Below, in pieces: positions 20,354-29,411 of a stretch of DNA of 64,000 nucleotides. Made by a program: the position numbers and the translations under genes. The stretch's first letter is position 1. The number at the start of each line of letters is the position of its first letter. The stretch is taken from assembly GCF_014284255.1 (NCBI RefSeq), contig NZ_JACOFV010000012.1:100400-164399 (forward strand). Reading direction: 5' to 3'. Source of the stretch: Cognatundibacterium jejuense. GTDB lineage: Bacteria; Pseudomonadota; Gammaproteobacteria; Burkholderiales; Burkholderiaceae_D. A model generated the notes under the pieces. The model did no database searches. It was not told the origin of the DNA and was given only the letters and a program-made list of their open reading frames with translations.

Positions 20354-21748
20354 TTATGCCGCAAGTTCCGTTTGCACTGTAGCGGCGGTGATTTTCGTTT
20401 GTCGGCCGATGTGATTGAGGGGGAGGTGGTTACCGCGCCCAAACAATTGATGGCGCAGAGTACCATCGGTGTAATGGGTTTTATAGCGGTGTCTACGCTG
20501 CAATTCGGGAACGATTAATTTCACCACGTCGCTGATGGTTTCATGTGACAGCGCAAAAGCCAAATTGAAGCCATCGATACCAGTTTCATCAACCCAGGCT
20601 TCCAGTTGATCGGAAATTTCTCGTGGATTTCCAACCAAAACCGGGCCACGCCCACCAAGGCCGATAAATTGTGCGGCTTCACGTACGGTCCAGACTTTGT
20701 CAGGATCTGCCGCGCTAAACGAGGCCAGTGCTGAACGTCCGGCATCCGAATCAATGTAATCGATGGTTGCATCGAGCGGGAATTGTGAGAAATCAACGCC
20801 AGTCCAACCTGATAACAAGGTCAGGGATGCTTCGATATTGATGTATTGCAGATAATCCTGATATTTTTGGTGGGCGGCCTCTGATGTTTCGGCCGTAATA
20901 ATTAAGGCTTGCGCATAAATTAAAATCTGCTCCGCTTGGCGACCCGCAGCGAGAACGGCAGCACGGGTTTCGTCTACATAGCGCTTGACCACTTTTTTAC
21001 TCGGACCGCTGACAAAGCTGCATTCCGCATGTCTGGCTGCAAAAGCAGTGCCGCGTTTTGAGGTGCCCGCCTGAAACAGCAAAGGCGTGCGCTGAGGTGA
21101 AGGTTCGCATAAATGAATACCAGGTACGTTAAAAAAGCGACCTTGATGGCGGATAGGATGGACATGCGCGGGATCGGTGTAGACACCATTTTTCTTGTCA
21201 TGCCGAACCGCCTGATCGTCCCAACTTTGCTCCCAGAGTTTATAGACTACATCCAGATATTCATCGGCAAGATCGTAACGTTCATCATGACTCAATTGCT
21301 GATGCAATCCCAGATTCCGTGCGGCGCTATCCAGATAGCCCGTGACGATATTCCAGCCTACGCGCCCTTTGGTCAGGTGATCGAGGGTAGACATGCGACG
21401 CGCAAATGGATACGGATGTTCATAACTGAGCGCGCACGTCACGCCAAAACCCAGATGCCGTGTGACATTCGCCATCAATGGTACGAGTGCGAGCGGATCA
21501 TTCAAGGGTAGTTGTATGCCATGTTTTAAAGCAGCATCAATATTGCCTTGATAAACATCATAGACACCTAAGACGTCAGCCAGAAATATCGCATCAAACA
21601 AGCCGTATTCCAGCAAACGCGCTAATTCGGTCCAATGTTGAGCACTGGTATATTGATGGCTGTTATCGCGTGGATGTCGCCACAAACCCGGAGACTGATG
21701 CCCCGGTGTATTCATTTGAAATGCATTAAAACGGATGAGTTTGCTCAT
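20354..21748 (-). CDS. FMN-dependent monooxygenase, NtaA/SnaA/DszA family
   Basis: A 464-residue bacterial luciferase-like flavin monooxygenase. It starts with RFNAFQMNTPGHQSPGLWRHPRD, characteristic of the NtaA/SnaA/DszA/SoxA branch, and has DHLTKGRVGWNIVTGYLDSAARNLG and PLLFQAGTSKRGTAFAARHAE. Members use reduced FMN and O2 to oxidise nitrilotriacetate, sulfones or related compounds. The neighbours (MetQIN-like importer, DszC/SfnC-like protein, metY) favour an organosulfur substrate. It follows metQ by 3 bp and is the last gene of the unit. Confidence 0.9.
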   Translation of the reverse strand: MSKLIRFNAFQMNTPGHQSPGLWRHPRDNSHQYTSAQHWTELARLLEYGLFDAIFLADVLGVYDVYQGNIDAALKHGIQLPLNDPLALVPLMANVTRHLGFGVTCALSYEHPYPFARRMSTLDHLTKGRVGWNIVTGYLDSAARNLGLHQQLSHDERYDLADEYLDVVYKLWEQSWDDQAVRHDKKNGVYTDPAHVHPIRHQGRFFNVPGIHLCEPSPQRTPLLFQAGTSKRGTAFAARHAECSFVSGPSKKVVKRYVDETRAAVLAAGRQAEQILIYAQALIITAETSEAAHQKYQDYLQYINIEASLTLLSGWTGVDFSQFPLDATIDYIDSDAGRSALASFSAADPDKVWTVREAAQFIGLGGRGPVLVGNPREISDQLEAWVDETGIDGFNLAFALSHETISDVVKLIVPELQRRHRYKTHYTDGTLRHQLFGRGNHLPLNHIGRQTKITAATVQTELAA

Positions 21749-21751
21749 GAT

Positions 21752-22579
21752 TTATTTTTTTGTCGCTTCTAGTGCTTGCTGATAATCTGGTTTCGCAAAG
21801 CCAGAAAAATATTGATTAGTGACAGCTAAAAATTCACGCGAACGATATGCGGCTTCGAGATCTTTTACCCACGGTTTGTCTTTATCCGCAGTACGTATCG
21901 CAACCAGATTTTGATAGCGTGTCGAGATTTTTTCTTGTGCTAAGGCTTCGGTAAGCTTAAGGCCAGAAGCGAGCGCATAATTGCCGTTCACGAATGAATA
22001 ATCTGTGTCTTCGAGTGAGCGAGGTAATTGCGCAGCCTCTAATGGGATCAATTTGATTTTTTTGAGGTTCACAGCGACATCGTTTTCTGAAGCACGCACC
22101 GGATCGACCTTGGCTTTGAGCTTAAGCCAACCTAACTGCTCCAGCAATACCAGGGCACGTGCCTGATTGGTTGGATCATTTGGAAGGGCAACCGTCGTGC
22201 CTTCTTTAACCTCGGTTAAAGACCGATGCTTTTTACTGTAAATCGCAATTGGTGCGGTGGGCACTTTGATTAATTCGCTTAAGGCTAATTTATTGTCGGT
22301 AGAAAACTTCGTCAGATACACTATATGCTGAAACGCATTTGCATCCAGCGATCCTTCTGCCAAGGCAAAGTTAGGTTGAATGTAGTCATTGAATTCAATC
22401 ACTTTAACTTTGTAGCCTTGTTTTTCCAAAATCGGTTTGATGCCGAGTTTGACCTGATCTGCATACGGACCCGCGCTGGTGCCGATGACTAATTCTTTCG
22501 CATCTTTTGCAATGGCGGATGTAGATACCAAGCTCAATACACTGGTAGTGATTGACGCGATTAGAAGACGTTTTAACAT
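21752..22579 (-). CDS. metQ: MetQ/NlpA-family substrate-binding protein
   Basis: Periplasmic binding component of a methionine-type ABC importer (NlpA family, 275 residues). It has a Sec signal peptide ending near SAIAKDA, followed by ELVIGTSAGPYADQVKLGIKPILEKQGYKVKVIEF and YIQPNFALAEGSLDANAFQHIVYL, typical of MetQ. No lipobox cysteine is seen, so it may be a free periplasmic protein rather than a lipoprotein. It lies between the permease and the monooxygenase and could bind a sulfur compound other than methionine. Confidence 0.92.
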   Translation of the reverse strand: MLKRLLIASITTSVLSLVSTSAIAKDAKELVIGTSAGPYADQVKLGIKPILEKQGYKVKVIEFNDYIQPNFALAEGSLDANAFQHIVYLTKFSTDNKLALSELIKVPTAPIAIYSKKHRSLTEVKEGTTVALPNDPTNQARALVLLEQLGWLKLKAKVDPVRASENDVAVNLKKIKLIPLEAAQLPRSLEDTDYSFVNGNYALASGLKLTEALAQEKISTRYQNLVAIRTADKDKPWVKDLEAAYRSREFLAVTNQYFSGFAKPDYQQALEATKK

Positions 22580-22607
22580 ACAACTCCTTTGAAATAATGA
22601 CCGTTAA

Positions 22608-23270
22608 TTAACGTTTATCGAGTTTGTGTGCAAGATGATTGCCAGAGTATTGAATCACTTGCACTAAGGTGATTAAGATGGCGACCGTGACAACCATCAC
22701 ATCTGTTTGAAAGCGGTAGTAACCGTAACGTATCGCCAGATCACCAATCCCACCACCACCGACGACGCCCGCAATGGCAGAGTAGGAAAGAAAGCTGATC
22801 GCTAATACTGTGAGCGCTAACACCAGACCTGCTCGCGCCTCGACCAGCAATACCCGCCACACAATCTGCCATTCAGAAGCACCCATCGCATGCGCCGCTT
22901 CAATCACGCCACGCGGGACTTCTTTGCAACTTTTTTCTACCAGGCGCGCGAAGTAAGGAATAGCAGCAATCGACAATGGCACCGATGCCGCCACTGGTCC
23001 TATCGATGTCCCAATAAGCCATCGCGTAAATGGTACTAATGCCACCAAAAGAATAATGAATGGAAAGGAGCGTATGGTATTGACCAGCCAACTCAAGACA
23101 ATAGAAATAGGACGGTGCTGTAATGATTGACCTTCATCGACCAGAAACAACAAAATGCCTAAGGGGCCACCGAGCACGATGGCAGTGGATAAACCGATTG
23201 CCATCATGGTCAGTGTTTGCCCTATCGCTATTCCTAGTTCCGGCAGAATCGCGATGATATTGTCAAACAT
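22608..23270 (-). CDS. metI: MetI-type ABC transporter permease
   Basis: Inner-membrane permease of a methionine-type importer, 220 residues with about five helices. It has the EAA-loop region (EVPRGVIEAAHAMGASEWQIVWRVLL). The start at 23270 is preferred because AAGGA lies 8 bp upstream; ATG at 23279 is an alternative. The start overlaps the metN stop by 8 bp. It works with the adjacent ATPase and binding protein. Confidence 0.93.
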   Translation of the reverse strand: MFDNIIAILPELGIAIGQTLTMMAIGLSTAIVLGGPLGILLFLVDEGQSLQHRPISIVLSWLVNTIRSFPFIILLVALVPFTRWLIGTSIGPVAASVPLSIAAIPYFARLVEKSCKEVPRGVIEAAHAMGASEWQIVWRVLLVEARAGLVLALTVLAISFLSYSAIAGVVGGGGIGDLAIRYGYYRFQTDVMVVTVAILITLVQVIQYSGNHLAHKLDKR

Positions 23271-24066
23271 GAGCGGCATCCTTGTGGTGAGTGTTGCTGT
23301 GCTCCTCGTGCCAATGGCAAGACAATTCACGTCCTAAAGCTGTGACACGTAATTGACTCGTTTCAGCAATGGCAAAAGATTCAGCAATTTCGCCATCGGC
23401 GATCACGGCGACGTGTTTGCACAAACTACTGAGTACAGATAATTCATGGCTGACAATCACAATAGTGACTCCTAAACGTTGGTTGATATCGCGTAAGGTA
23501 TTGAGTACTTCGCGGGTGGTTTCGGCATCCAATGCCGAGGTTGGTTCATCGCAGAGCAAGACCTGCGGACGAGAGGCCAGCGCACGTGCAATCGCGACGC
23601 GTTGCTTTTGCCCGCCAGATAATTGTGCGGGGTAGCTGAAGGTTTTATTCTCTAATCCCACAATTGCCAGACATTGCTTCACGCGCTCAGCTATTTCTTG
23701 CTTACTCAAGGCGCCATGAATTTTTAACGGGAATGCGACGTTATCGAACACATTGGCGTTTTGCAGTAAATTAAACTGCTGGAAAATCATACCAATCTGC
23801 TGGCGAGCTGAACGCAAGGATTTTTTGTTCAATTGCGTTAATTCTTGTCCGGCGACGACGATGCTGCCGCTATCTGGCTGCTCCAGCAGATTGATCAGTC
23901 GAAGCAGGCTAGATTTGCCAGCACCGCTTTTTCCGATCAATCCAAAAATATCTCCTTGAGCAATTTCCAGGCTGACATTGTTGACGGCATGAAAAGTGCT
24001 GCCATCGTGAACAGGAAAAGATTTGCTAACCGCTGACAGTCGGATCACGGGTTGCGACATGGACAT
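23263..24066 (-). CDS. metN: MetN-type ABC ATPase lacking the C-terminal NIL domain
   Basis: ATPase of the importer. It has Walker A (GLIGKSGAGKSSLLR), signature LSGGQKQRVAIARAL and Walker B (VLLCDEPTSALD). At 267 residues it is much shorter than E. coli MetN (343): the C-terminal methionine-sensing NIL domain is missing and the end is a His-rich tail (HWHEEHSNTHHKDAAH). This suggests transport is not subject to methionine trans-inhibition and that the substrate differs. It follows the acyl-CoA dehydrogenase-like gene by 9 bp. Confidence 0.92.
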   Translation of the reverse strand: MSMSQPVIRLSAVSKSFPVHDGSTFHAVNNVSLEIAQGDIFGLIGKSGAGKSSLLRLINLLEQPDSGSIVVAGQELTQLNKKSLRSARQQIGMIFQQFNLLQNANVFDNVAFPLKIHGALSKQEIAERVKQCLAIVGLENKTFSYPAQLSGGQKQRVAIARALASRPQVLLCDEPTSALDAETTREVLNTLRDINQRLGVTIVIVSHELSVLSSLCKHVAVIADGEIAESFAIAETSQLRVTALGRELSCHWHEEHSNTHHKDAAHV

Positions 24067-24075
24067 TCCTTCTTT

Positions 24076-25299
24076 TTATGAGTACGGTGTCGGCTCAGGC
24101 ACTGTGCCGTCCAATAAATAGCGCCCCAGGTCACGCAATTTGTAATCGATAGGATCATGCAGCGTGTGTACCCGGACGTTACGCCAGAAGCGGTCAAATC
24201 CAAATTTTTCTGAAGTCGAACGTGCACCAGTGATGTCGAACAATTGTGTGCTGATTTCTATGCCGGCACGATGCGCGAGGCATTTGGCTTCAGCGACAGA
24301 AATCGCCAGACTCCCCCGGTCTTCAGCAGTAATCAAAGCGCCTTTTTCGAAGACTTGTTGGAGTTCTCGTCCGGCTTGATCAGCAAGGGCGATTGCCGGT
24401 TTGAGCAGCAACCAAAGTTCTGCATAGCGACGTTGAATAAATAGATCATCCGAGGAACGTTCTACGCCAGAAGAAAACCACGGTTTGGCTTGCTCTTTTG
24501 TGTATGTGCGTGCTGCTTCAAATGCACCAAGACCAATGCCGAGATACAGATTGGTCATGATCAGTTGAGCGATTTGCGAACGCACTGTGGCTTGCGCAGT
24601 TGGTTTTTTAGCGGGCGGCTGCAAAACCAGATCATCAGGTAGAAATACTTGATTGAAATGCACATTGCCGCTATCCGTTTGCTTTTGACCAAAGGCATCC
24701 CAATCGGACTGAATTTGTATTCCTGGTTGTTTGCTTGGTATGACGGCAATCAGCGGACTTTGCGTCACTTCATCCCATGCGGAAATAGTGAGCCAGTCAG
24801 AACCAACCGAACCCGAAGAAAAGCTTTTCACGCCATTTAAAACATAACCATCTTCCAATCGCGCTGCAACCGTGCGTTTGTCTAAGGGATTGAGGGCATT
24901 GCCCCAGAATAGTTGCTTCTCTACCGTGGCGGTCAGCAAGCGTCTTTGCTGCTGCGCGTTGCCATACAATGACAAACCTGCGACCTGCAAATGATGGAAG
25001 CCAAATACATGGGCGAGTGAACTATCCACTTGCGCCAGAATACGCACAACGTGATTGATGGTTTCCCAACTCGCGCCCTGACCGCCGAACTCTTTAGGCA
25101 CTGACAATGTCAGTAAACCTGAATTGCGTATCCATTCTCTTTCCGTTGCAGCGTGTCCACCAGCATGATCGCGCTCTACCGCTGTTTGTGCTAGTCGTTG
25201 TGCTAAGGCACGTGCAATCACCAACACGTCATCGCGCTCCTGATGTTGATCTGAAGAGATGTGGTCGATGCTTTCAATTTTTTGTAAAGAAGGAGACAT
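24076..25299 (-). CDS. Acyl-CoA dehydrogenase family flavoprotein, DszC/SfnC-like
   Basis: A 407-residue protein of the acyl-CoA dehydrogenase fold: N-terminal helices (EREWIRNSGLLTLSVPKEFGGQGASW), the middle beta domain (LDKRTVAARLEDGYVLNGVKSFSSGS) and the C-terminal four-helix bundle. This branch includes DszC (dibenzothiophene monooxygenase) and SfnC-like proteins that use reduced flavin and O2 on sulfur compounds. It heads a unit with metNIQ and a flavin monooxygenase, supporting sulfur scavenging. An upstream in-frame ATG at 25329 would add ten residues. Confidence 0.87.
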   Translation of the reverse strand: MSPSLQKIESIDHISSDQHQERDDVLVIARALAQRLAQTAVERDHAGGHAATEREWIRNSGLLTLSVPKEFGGQGASWETINHVVRILAQVDSSLAHVFGFHHLQVAGLSLYGNAQQQRRLLTATVEKQLFWGNALNPLDKRTVAARLEDGYVLNGVKSFSSGSVGSDWLTISAWDEVTQSPLIAVIPSKQPGIQIQSDWDAFGQKQTDSGNVHFNQVFLPDDLVLQPPAKKPTAQATVRSQIAQLIMTNLYLGIGLGAFEAARTYTKEQAKPWFSSGVERSSDDLFIQRRYAELWLLLKPAIALADQAGRELQQVFEKGALITAEDRGSLAISVAEAKCLAHRAGIEISTQLFDITGARSTSEKFGFDRFWRNVRVHTLHDPIDYKLRDLGRYLLDGTVPEPTPYS

Positions 25300-25398
25300 A
25301 AAATACCTGACTTGGATGCTTGAATACATTCCAGTATTGCACTCAGGTCATGATTTCGTACACGAAGATATTTCACGCAGCTTATGCGTAAAACTCCT

Positions 25399-25415
25399 AT
25401 GTCAAAAAATGACAT
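25399..25415. promoter_or_regulatory. Candidate operator palindrome ATGTCA-A5-TGACAT
   Basis: A perfect 6-bp inverted repeat separated by five A residues, in the 223-bp divergent region between the sulfur importer unit and metY. It could bind a dimeric regulator (for example a LysR-type sulfur regulator encoded elsewhere); no regulator gene is present locally. Confidence 0.35.
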
Positions 25416-25522
25416 TAGATAGTTGAAAATCTTCCTTGTCTCTAGTGACTTTGCTTTTTATGATCGATCTGACTTATTCAGCAATGTATTTCAAAATAAA
25501 TCTTATCTAAGGAGAAATATCA

Positions 25523-26794
25523 ATGAAACTGGAGACAATTGCGGTACATGGTGGCTATACACCGGATCCGACGACCCGCGCTGTTGCAGTACCTATCTAT
25601 CAAACGGTGGCGTATGCGTTTGATAGCACGCAGCATGGTGCAGATTTGTTTGATTTAAAAGTACAGGGCAATATTTATTCACGCATCATGAATCCGACCA
25701 ATGATGTGCTTGAAAAACGCGTTGCCGAATTAGAGGGCGGGATCGCCGCGTTAGCGCTGGCCTCCGGGCAGGCCGCGATTACCTATGCGATACAAACGAT
25801 TGCCGAAGCCGGTGATAATATTGTTTCCGCGTCGACCTTGTACGGTGGTACCTATAATTTATTTGCGCATACGTTTCCGCAGTTTGGCATTACGACGCGA
25901 TTTGCGGACTATCGCGATCCGGATTCATTCGCCAAATTGATCGATGAAAAAACTAAAGCCATCTATGTCGAATCGATAGGCAATCCTTTAGGAAATATTA
26001 CTGATATCGAAGCGATTGCTAAGATCGCGCATCAGCACGGCGTGCCGCTGATTGTCGATAACACCGTACCTTCGCCTTACTTGTTGCGTCCTATTGAATT
26101 CGGTGCCGACATCGTGGTGCACTCATTGACCAAGTATCTGGGCGGACATGGTAATTCTATCGGCGGGATTATTGTTGATTCTGGCAAGTTCCCGTGGGCG
26201 GAACATAAGCAAAGATTCAAGCGATTAAATGAACCCGATGTCTCTTACCACGGAGTGGTGTATACCGAGGCATTAGGAGCCGCTGCTTACATTGGACGGG
26301 CACGTGTCGTTCCATTGCGTAATACTGGTGCGGCCTTGTCCCCGTTCAATGCATTTTTGATTTTACAAGGTATAGAAACGCTGGCATTGCGGCTGGACAG
26401 AATTACAGACAACACGCGTAAAATTGCCGAATATCTCAGCCGTCATCCTAAAGTTAAATGGGTCAATTATGCAGGCCTACCTGATCATAAAGATCATGCT
26501 TTAGCAGTGAAATATCTCGGTGGAAAACCATCGGGTATTCTGACTTTTGGATTGGCTGGCGGGCGTGAATCTGGTGCTCGCTTTCAGGATGCGCTAAAAC
26601 TATTTACGCGTCTGGTCAATATTGGCGACGCCAAGTCACTTGCCTGCCACCCGGCGACCACCACACATAGACAACTCAATTCCGAAGAGTTGCTCAAGGC
26701 AGGTGTGACAGAAGATACAGTGCGCTTGTCGGTTGGCATTGAGCATATCGATGATTTACTGGCGGATCTGGAACAGGCAATACAAGCGTCCTGA
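25523..26794 (+). CDS. metY: O-acetylhomoserine aminocarboxypropyltransferase (sulfhydrylase)
   Basis: A PLP enzyme of the Cys/Met metabolism family, 423 residues, that makes homocysteine from O-acetylhomoserine and sulfide (or methionine from methanethiol). Motifs include YSRIMNPTNDVLEKRVAELEGG, the substrate/PLP segment ASGQAAITYAI and the PLP lysine 204 in HSLTKYLGGHG. The length and the insertion near KFPWAEHKQRFKRLNEPDVSYHGVVY fit MetY. It has a strong SD (AAGGAGAAATATCA) and a strong terminator. Divergent from the sulfur-uptake unit, it can assimilate sulfur released there. Confidence 0.95.
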   Translation: MKLETIAVHGGYTPDPTTRAVAVPIYQTVAYAFDSTQHGADLFDLKVQGNIYSRIMNPTNDVLEKRVAELEGGIAALALASGQAAITYAIQTIAEAGDNIVSASTLYGGTYNLFAHTFPQFGITTRFADYRDPDSFAKLIDEKTKAIYVESIGNPLGNITDIEAIAKIAHQHGVPLIVDNTVPSPYLLRPIEFGADIVVHSLTKYLGGHGNSIGGIIVDSGKFPWAEHKQRFKRLNEPDVSYHGVVYTEALGAAAYIGRARVVPLRNTGAALSPFNAFLILQGIETLALRLDRITDNTRKIAEYLSRHPKVKWVNYAGLPDHKDHALAVKYLGGKPSGILTFGLAGGRESGARFQDALKLFTRLVNIGDAKSLACHPATTTHRQLNSEELLKAGVTEDTVRLSVGIEHIDDLLADLEQAIQAS

Positions 26795-26804
26795 TCTTCT
26801 TGTA

Positions 26805-26848
26805 TCCCTTCCTGTTCGTCTACCGGGGTGATCAGGAAGGGAGTTTTC
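26805..26848 (+). terminator. Rho-independent terminator of metY
   Basis: TCCCTTCCTG and CAGGAAGGGA form a perfect 10-bp stem (26805-26814 with 26833-26842), followed by GTTTTC, 10 bp after the metY stop. Confidence 0.85.
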
Positions 26849-27207
26849 TATTTGTAAGAAATACCCCGTTTTCAGCTTCCTCCCCATCATCAGGCTTGCC
26901 GCCCGTTTTGTTATAAATCAAAAAATCACACTTTTGCATTGCTTGTCAATGATGTGGATCATTGTCGCATGCTTGTTGCCCCATATAATTCGCGTGATTT
27001 TCTATGGTTTAGCACAGCGATGCCGCAGGCATTTTTTATATTGCATTGCAATTTTTGCCCGACGTTGCATAACTGTGTGATTGACAGCATGATAGTGCGG
27101 TGTATGAGTCTAAGTAGTATCATCTTATATAATAATTAATTAAGAGACTCCTTGCCGCCAGATACCGTGCCGCTTATCCACGACTTACCACTTACCCACA
27201 TACGCTC
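26849..27207. other. 359-bp intergenic region upstream of the acyl-CoA synthetase
   Basis: No supported gene. A 66-codon frame at 26939-27139 lacks a ribosome-binding site and recognisable features. The region should contain the promoter of the downstream synthetase; AT-rich TATATAATAATTAATTAAG near 27125-27143 may be part of it. Confidence 0.4.
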
Positions 27208-29043
27208 ATGTCGACCACCAACTTATCCGCGCAGGTAAACGAATTGAACTCTTTGCAAACGCTGGCGGAGTTATTTAGCTGGCGTGTAGCTCAGACGCCT
27301 GATGTAGAAGCATATCGCCAGTTTGACGAAGGCAGCCAACAATGGATGAGTTACTCCTGGCAGCAAACTCATAAAAAAGTTCAGCAATTTGCGCAAGCCT
27401 TAGCAATGCTGCAACCTGAGCGTGGGGCACGAGTCGCGATCCTGCTGCCGAATGGATTGCATGCGGTGTGTATGGATCAGGCGGCAATGCAATTGGCATG
27501 TGTTCCGGTTCCTATGCATGCGTTGGATAATCCCGCCAGTATCGGCTACATCGTCGGTGATAGCGATGCCACGTTGTTGATTGCGGCGACGGATCAACAA
27601 TGGAAAGATATTTCTGAAACAGGCATCGCTATGCCTGCTTTGCGTCAGGTGGTGGTGTTAGAAAAAACCATTCAAGACGCGCAATTTACTAGTCCGGTTC
27701 CTATGCTTATGTTGCAAGATTGGCTGGAAAAAGGCGCTCAGACTACACTGCCAGCACAAGCTCCAACTCAGGATGATCTGGCAGCTTTGGTCTATACCTC
27801 CGGCACAACAGGCAAGCCTAAAGGCGTTATGCTGACCCACCTGAATGTACTGTCAAATGTAAAAGCCGTGGTACAACGTGTGGCTCCGGTCACCAGTGAT
27901 GTGTTTTTGTCATTCCTACCTTTGTCACATACGTTTGAAAGAACCGCCGGTTACTACTTGCCAGTGGCTGCCGGTGCTTGCGTTGCCTTTTCTCGCTCGA
28001 CGAAGCAATTGCCTGAAGATTTGACCATCGTTAAACCTACAATTTTGATTTCTGTGCCGCGTATTTATGAACGTGTGTATAGCGTGATTCAAACTAAGTT
28101 GGCGACGTCTAAATTTGCTGCGACTTTATTCAATACGGCCATTGCCGTTGGCTGGCGTCGTTTTTTACGTGCACAAAAAAATCTGTCGGATGGCGTATTC
28201 AACGCCACTGTGGATGACATCGCCTGGAGCATTCTTGACCCGCTGGTTGCAACTAAATTAAAGCAGCAATTTGGTGGACGTTTGCGCGTTGCAGTGAGTG
28301 GTGGCGCTGCTTTATCGACGGTGATTTCACGTTGCTTCCTGGGCTTGGGTATTCCTATCGTACAAGGTTACGGTATGACCGAAACCTCGCCAGTTGTTGC
28401 ATTTAACTCGCCGGATGATAATGATCCTAACACGGTAGGACGTACGATGGCTGGCGTTGAGGTCCGTATTGGCGAGAACAAAGAATTGCAAGTCCGTGGC
28501 CCCAACGTGATGCGTGGCTATTGGAAACGTGACGAAGACACCGCCAAAGCTTTCGTTGATGGCTGGTTGCGTACCGGTGACCAGGCTTCTGTTACTGATG
28601 GTCGTGTACGTATCCTCGGACGTGTCAAAGAAATTATCGTGACTTCTACCGGTGAAAAAATCGCGCCAGTCGATCTTGAATTGGCAATTCTCACTGATTC
28701 GTCGTTTGAACAAGCCTATGCGTTCGGTGAAAACTCACCGTTTATCGGCTGTGCTGTCGTGTTGAGTCAGCGTTATTGGCAAGAATTGAGTACGTCCTTA
28801 GGATTGGATCCTCACGATCCTAAGAGCCTCAAAGATGCAGCGGCTGTCGATGTCGTCGTAAAACGGGTGCGTGAATTGACAAATAGTTTGCCGTTTTATG
28901 CCCAGCCTAAGGCAGCGATTTTGTCCCTGGAACCATGGACGATAGAAAATACCCTGATTACGCCAACGCTGAAATTGAAACGCAATAATCTGGCCAACCA
29001 CTTTGCGGATGATATCGTACGTCTCTATGCACCACGTCATTGA
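27208..29043 (+). CDS. Long-chain fatty-acid--CoA ligase (AMP-forming)
   Basis: A 611-residue AMP-dependent synthetase that activates fatty acids to acyl-CoA through an acyl-adenylate. It has the P-loop motif YTSGTTGKPKGVMLTH, the FAA motifs QGYGMTETSPVV and DGWLRTGDQ, and the A10-type region GRVKEIIVTSTGEKIAPVDLE. Length and motifs fit the FadD15/FACL-type enzymes rather than E. coli FadD. It is monocistronic, with a terminator 33 bp downstream. Confidence 0.92.
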   Translation: MSTTNLSAQVNELNSLQTLAELFSWRVAQTPDVEAYRQFDEGSQQWMSYSWQQTHKKVQQFAQALAMLQPERGARVAILLPNGLHAVCMDQAAMQLACVPVPMHALDNPASIGYIVGDSDATLLIAATDQQWKDISETGIAMPALRQVVVLEKTIQDAQFTSPVPMLMLQDWLEKGAQTTLPAQAPTQDDLAALVYTSGTTGKPKGVMLTHLNVLSNVKAVVQRVAPVTSDVFLSFLPLSHTFERTAGYYLPVAAGACVAFSRSTKQLPEDLTIVKPTILISVPRIYERVYSVIQTKLATSKFAATLFNTAIAVGWRRFLRAQKNLSDGVFNATVDDIAWSILDPLVATKLKQQFGGRLRVAVSGGAALSTVISRCFLGLGIPIVQGYGMTETSPVVAFNSPDDNDPNTVGRTMAGVEVRIGENKELQVRGPNVMRGYWKRDEDTAKAFVDGWLRTGDQASVTDGRVRILGRVKEIIVTSTGEKIAPVDLELAILTDSSFEQAYAFGENSPFIGCAVVLSQRYWQELSTSLGLDPHDPKSLKDAAAVDVVVKRVRELTNSLPFYAQPKAAILSLEPWTIENTLITPTLKLKRNNLANHFADDIVRLYAPRH

Positions 29044-29075
29044 TGTTCATTGTTGAGCGTAACGGTTGATAAATG

Positions 29076-29113
29076 AAACAGGCATGCAAATTGATTTGAT
29101 GCCTGTTTTTTTT
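29076..29113 (+). terminator. Rho-independent terminator of the acyl-CoA synthetase
   Basis: AAACAGGCAT and ATGCCTGTTT form a 10-bp stem (29076-29085 with 29099-29108) followed by a run of T. Confidence 0.9.
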
Positions 29114-29411
29114 CGTACTGATATTACTGGTATTAGATAAGCTTAGATTTTCTTTCTTTTCTCTTTTTTTTTCTTCCGATTAATGTCAGTAATAGCGGAA
29201 ATTTATTTTTGTTAAGCGAAAAATTATTTGTTTGCGTGATTTATCTTATTTTTTTCAATCTGATTAAAATCGTCTGAATTACCTCGAATTTTCTTCAAAA
29301 AATTCCTGAATCAGCATTTTTTAATTGACGTCAGCTGCTTCTTCCAATCTCATATCTCTACAAATCAAAAATCCTCAGTCTATGCCAAGGATTTACAAGG
29401 AGATATACGTA
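29114..29411. other. AT-rich intergenic region upstream of the GH18-like gene
   Basis: About 300 bp with long T and pyrimidine runs (TTTCTTTCTTTTCTC) and no supported gene. Its composition is clearly more AT-rich than the flanking synthetase gene. Confidence 0.5.

Noticed and set aside
26939..27139. 66-codon ORF upstream of the acyl-CoA synthetase
   Set aside because: No ribosome-binding site and no coding-like features; lies in the presumed promoter region.
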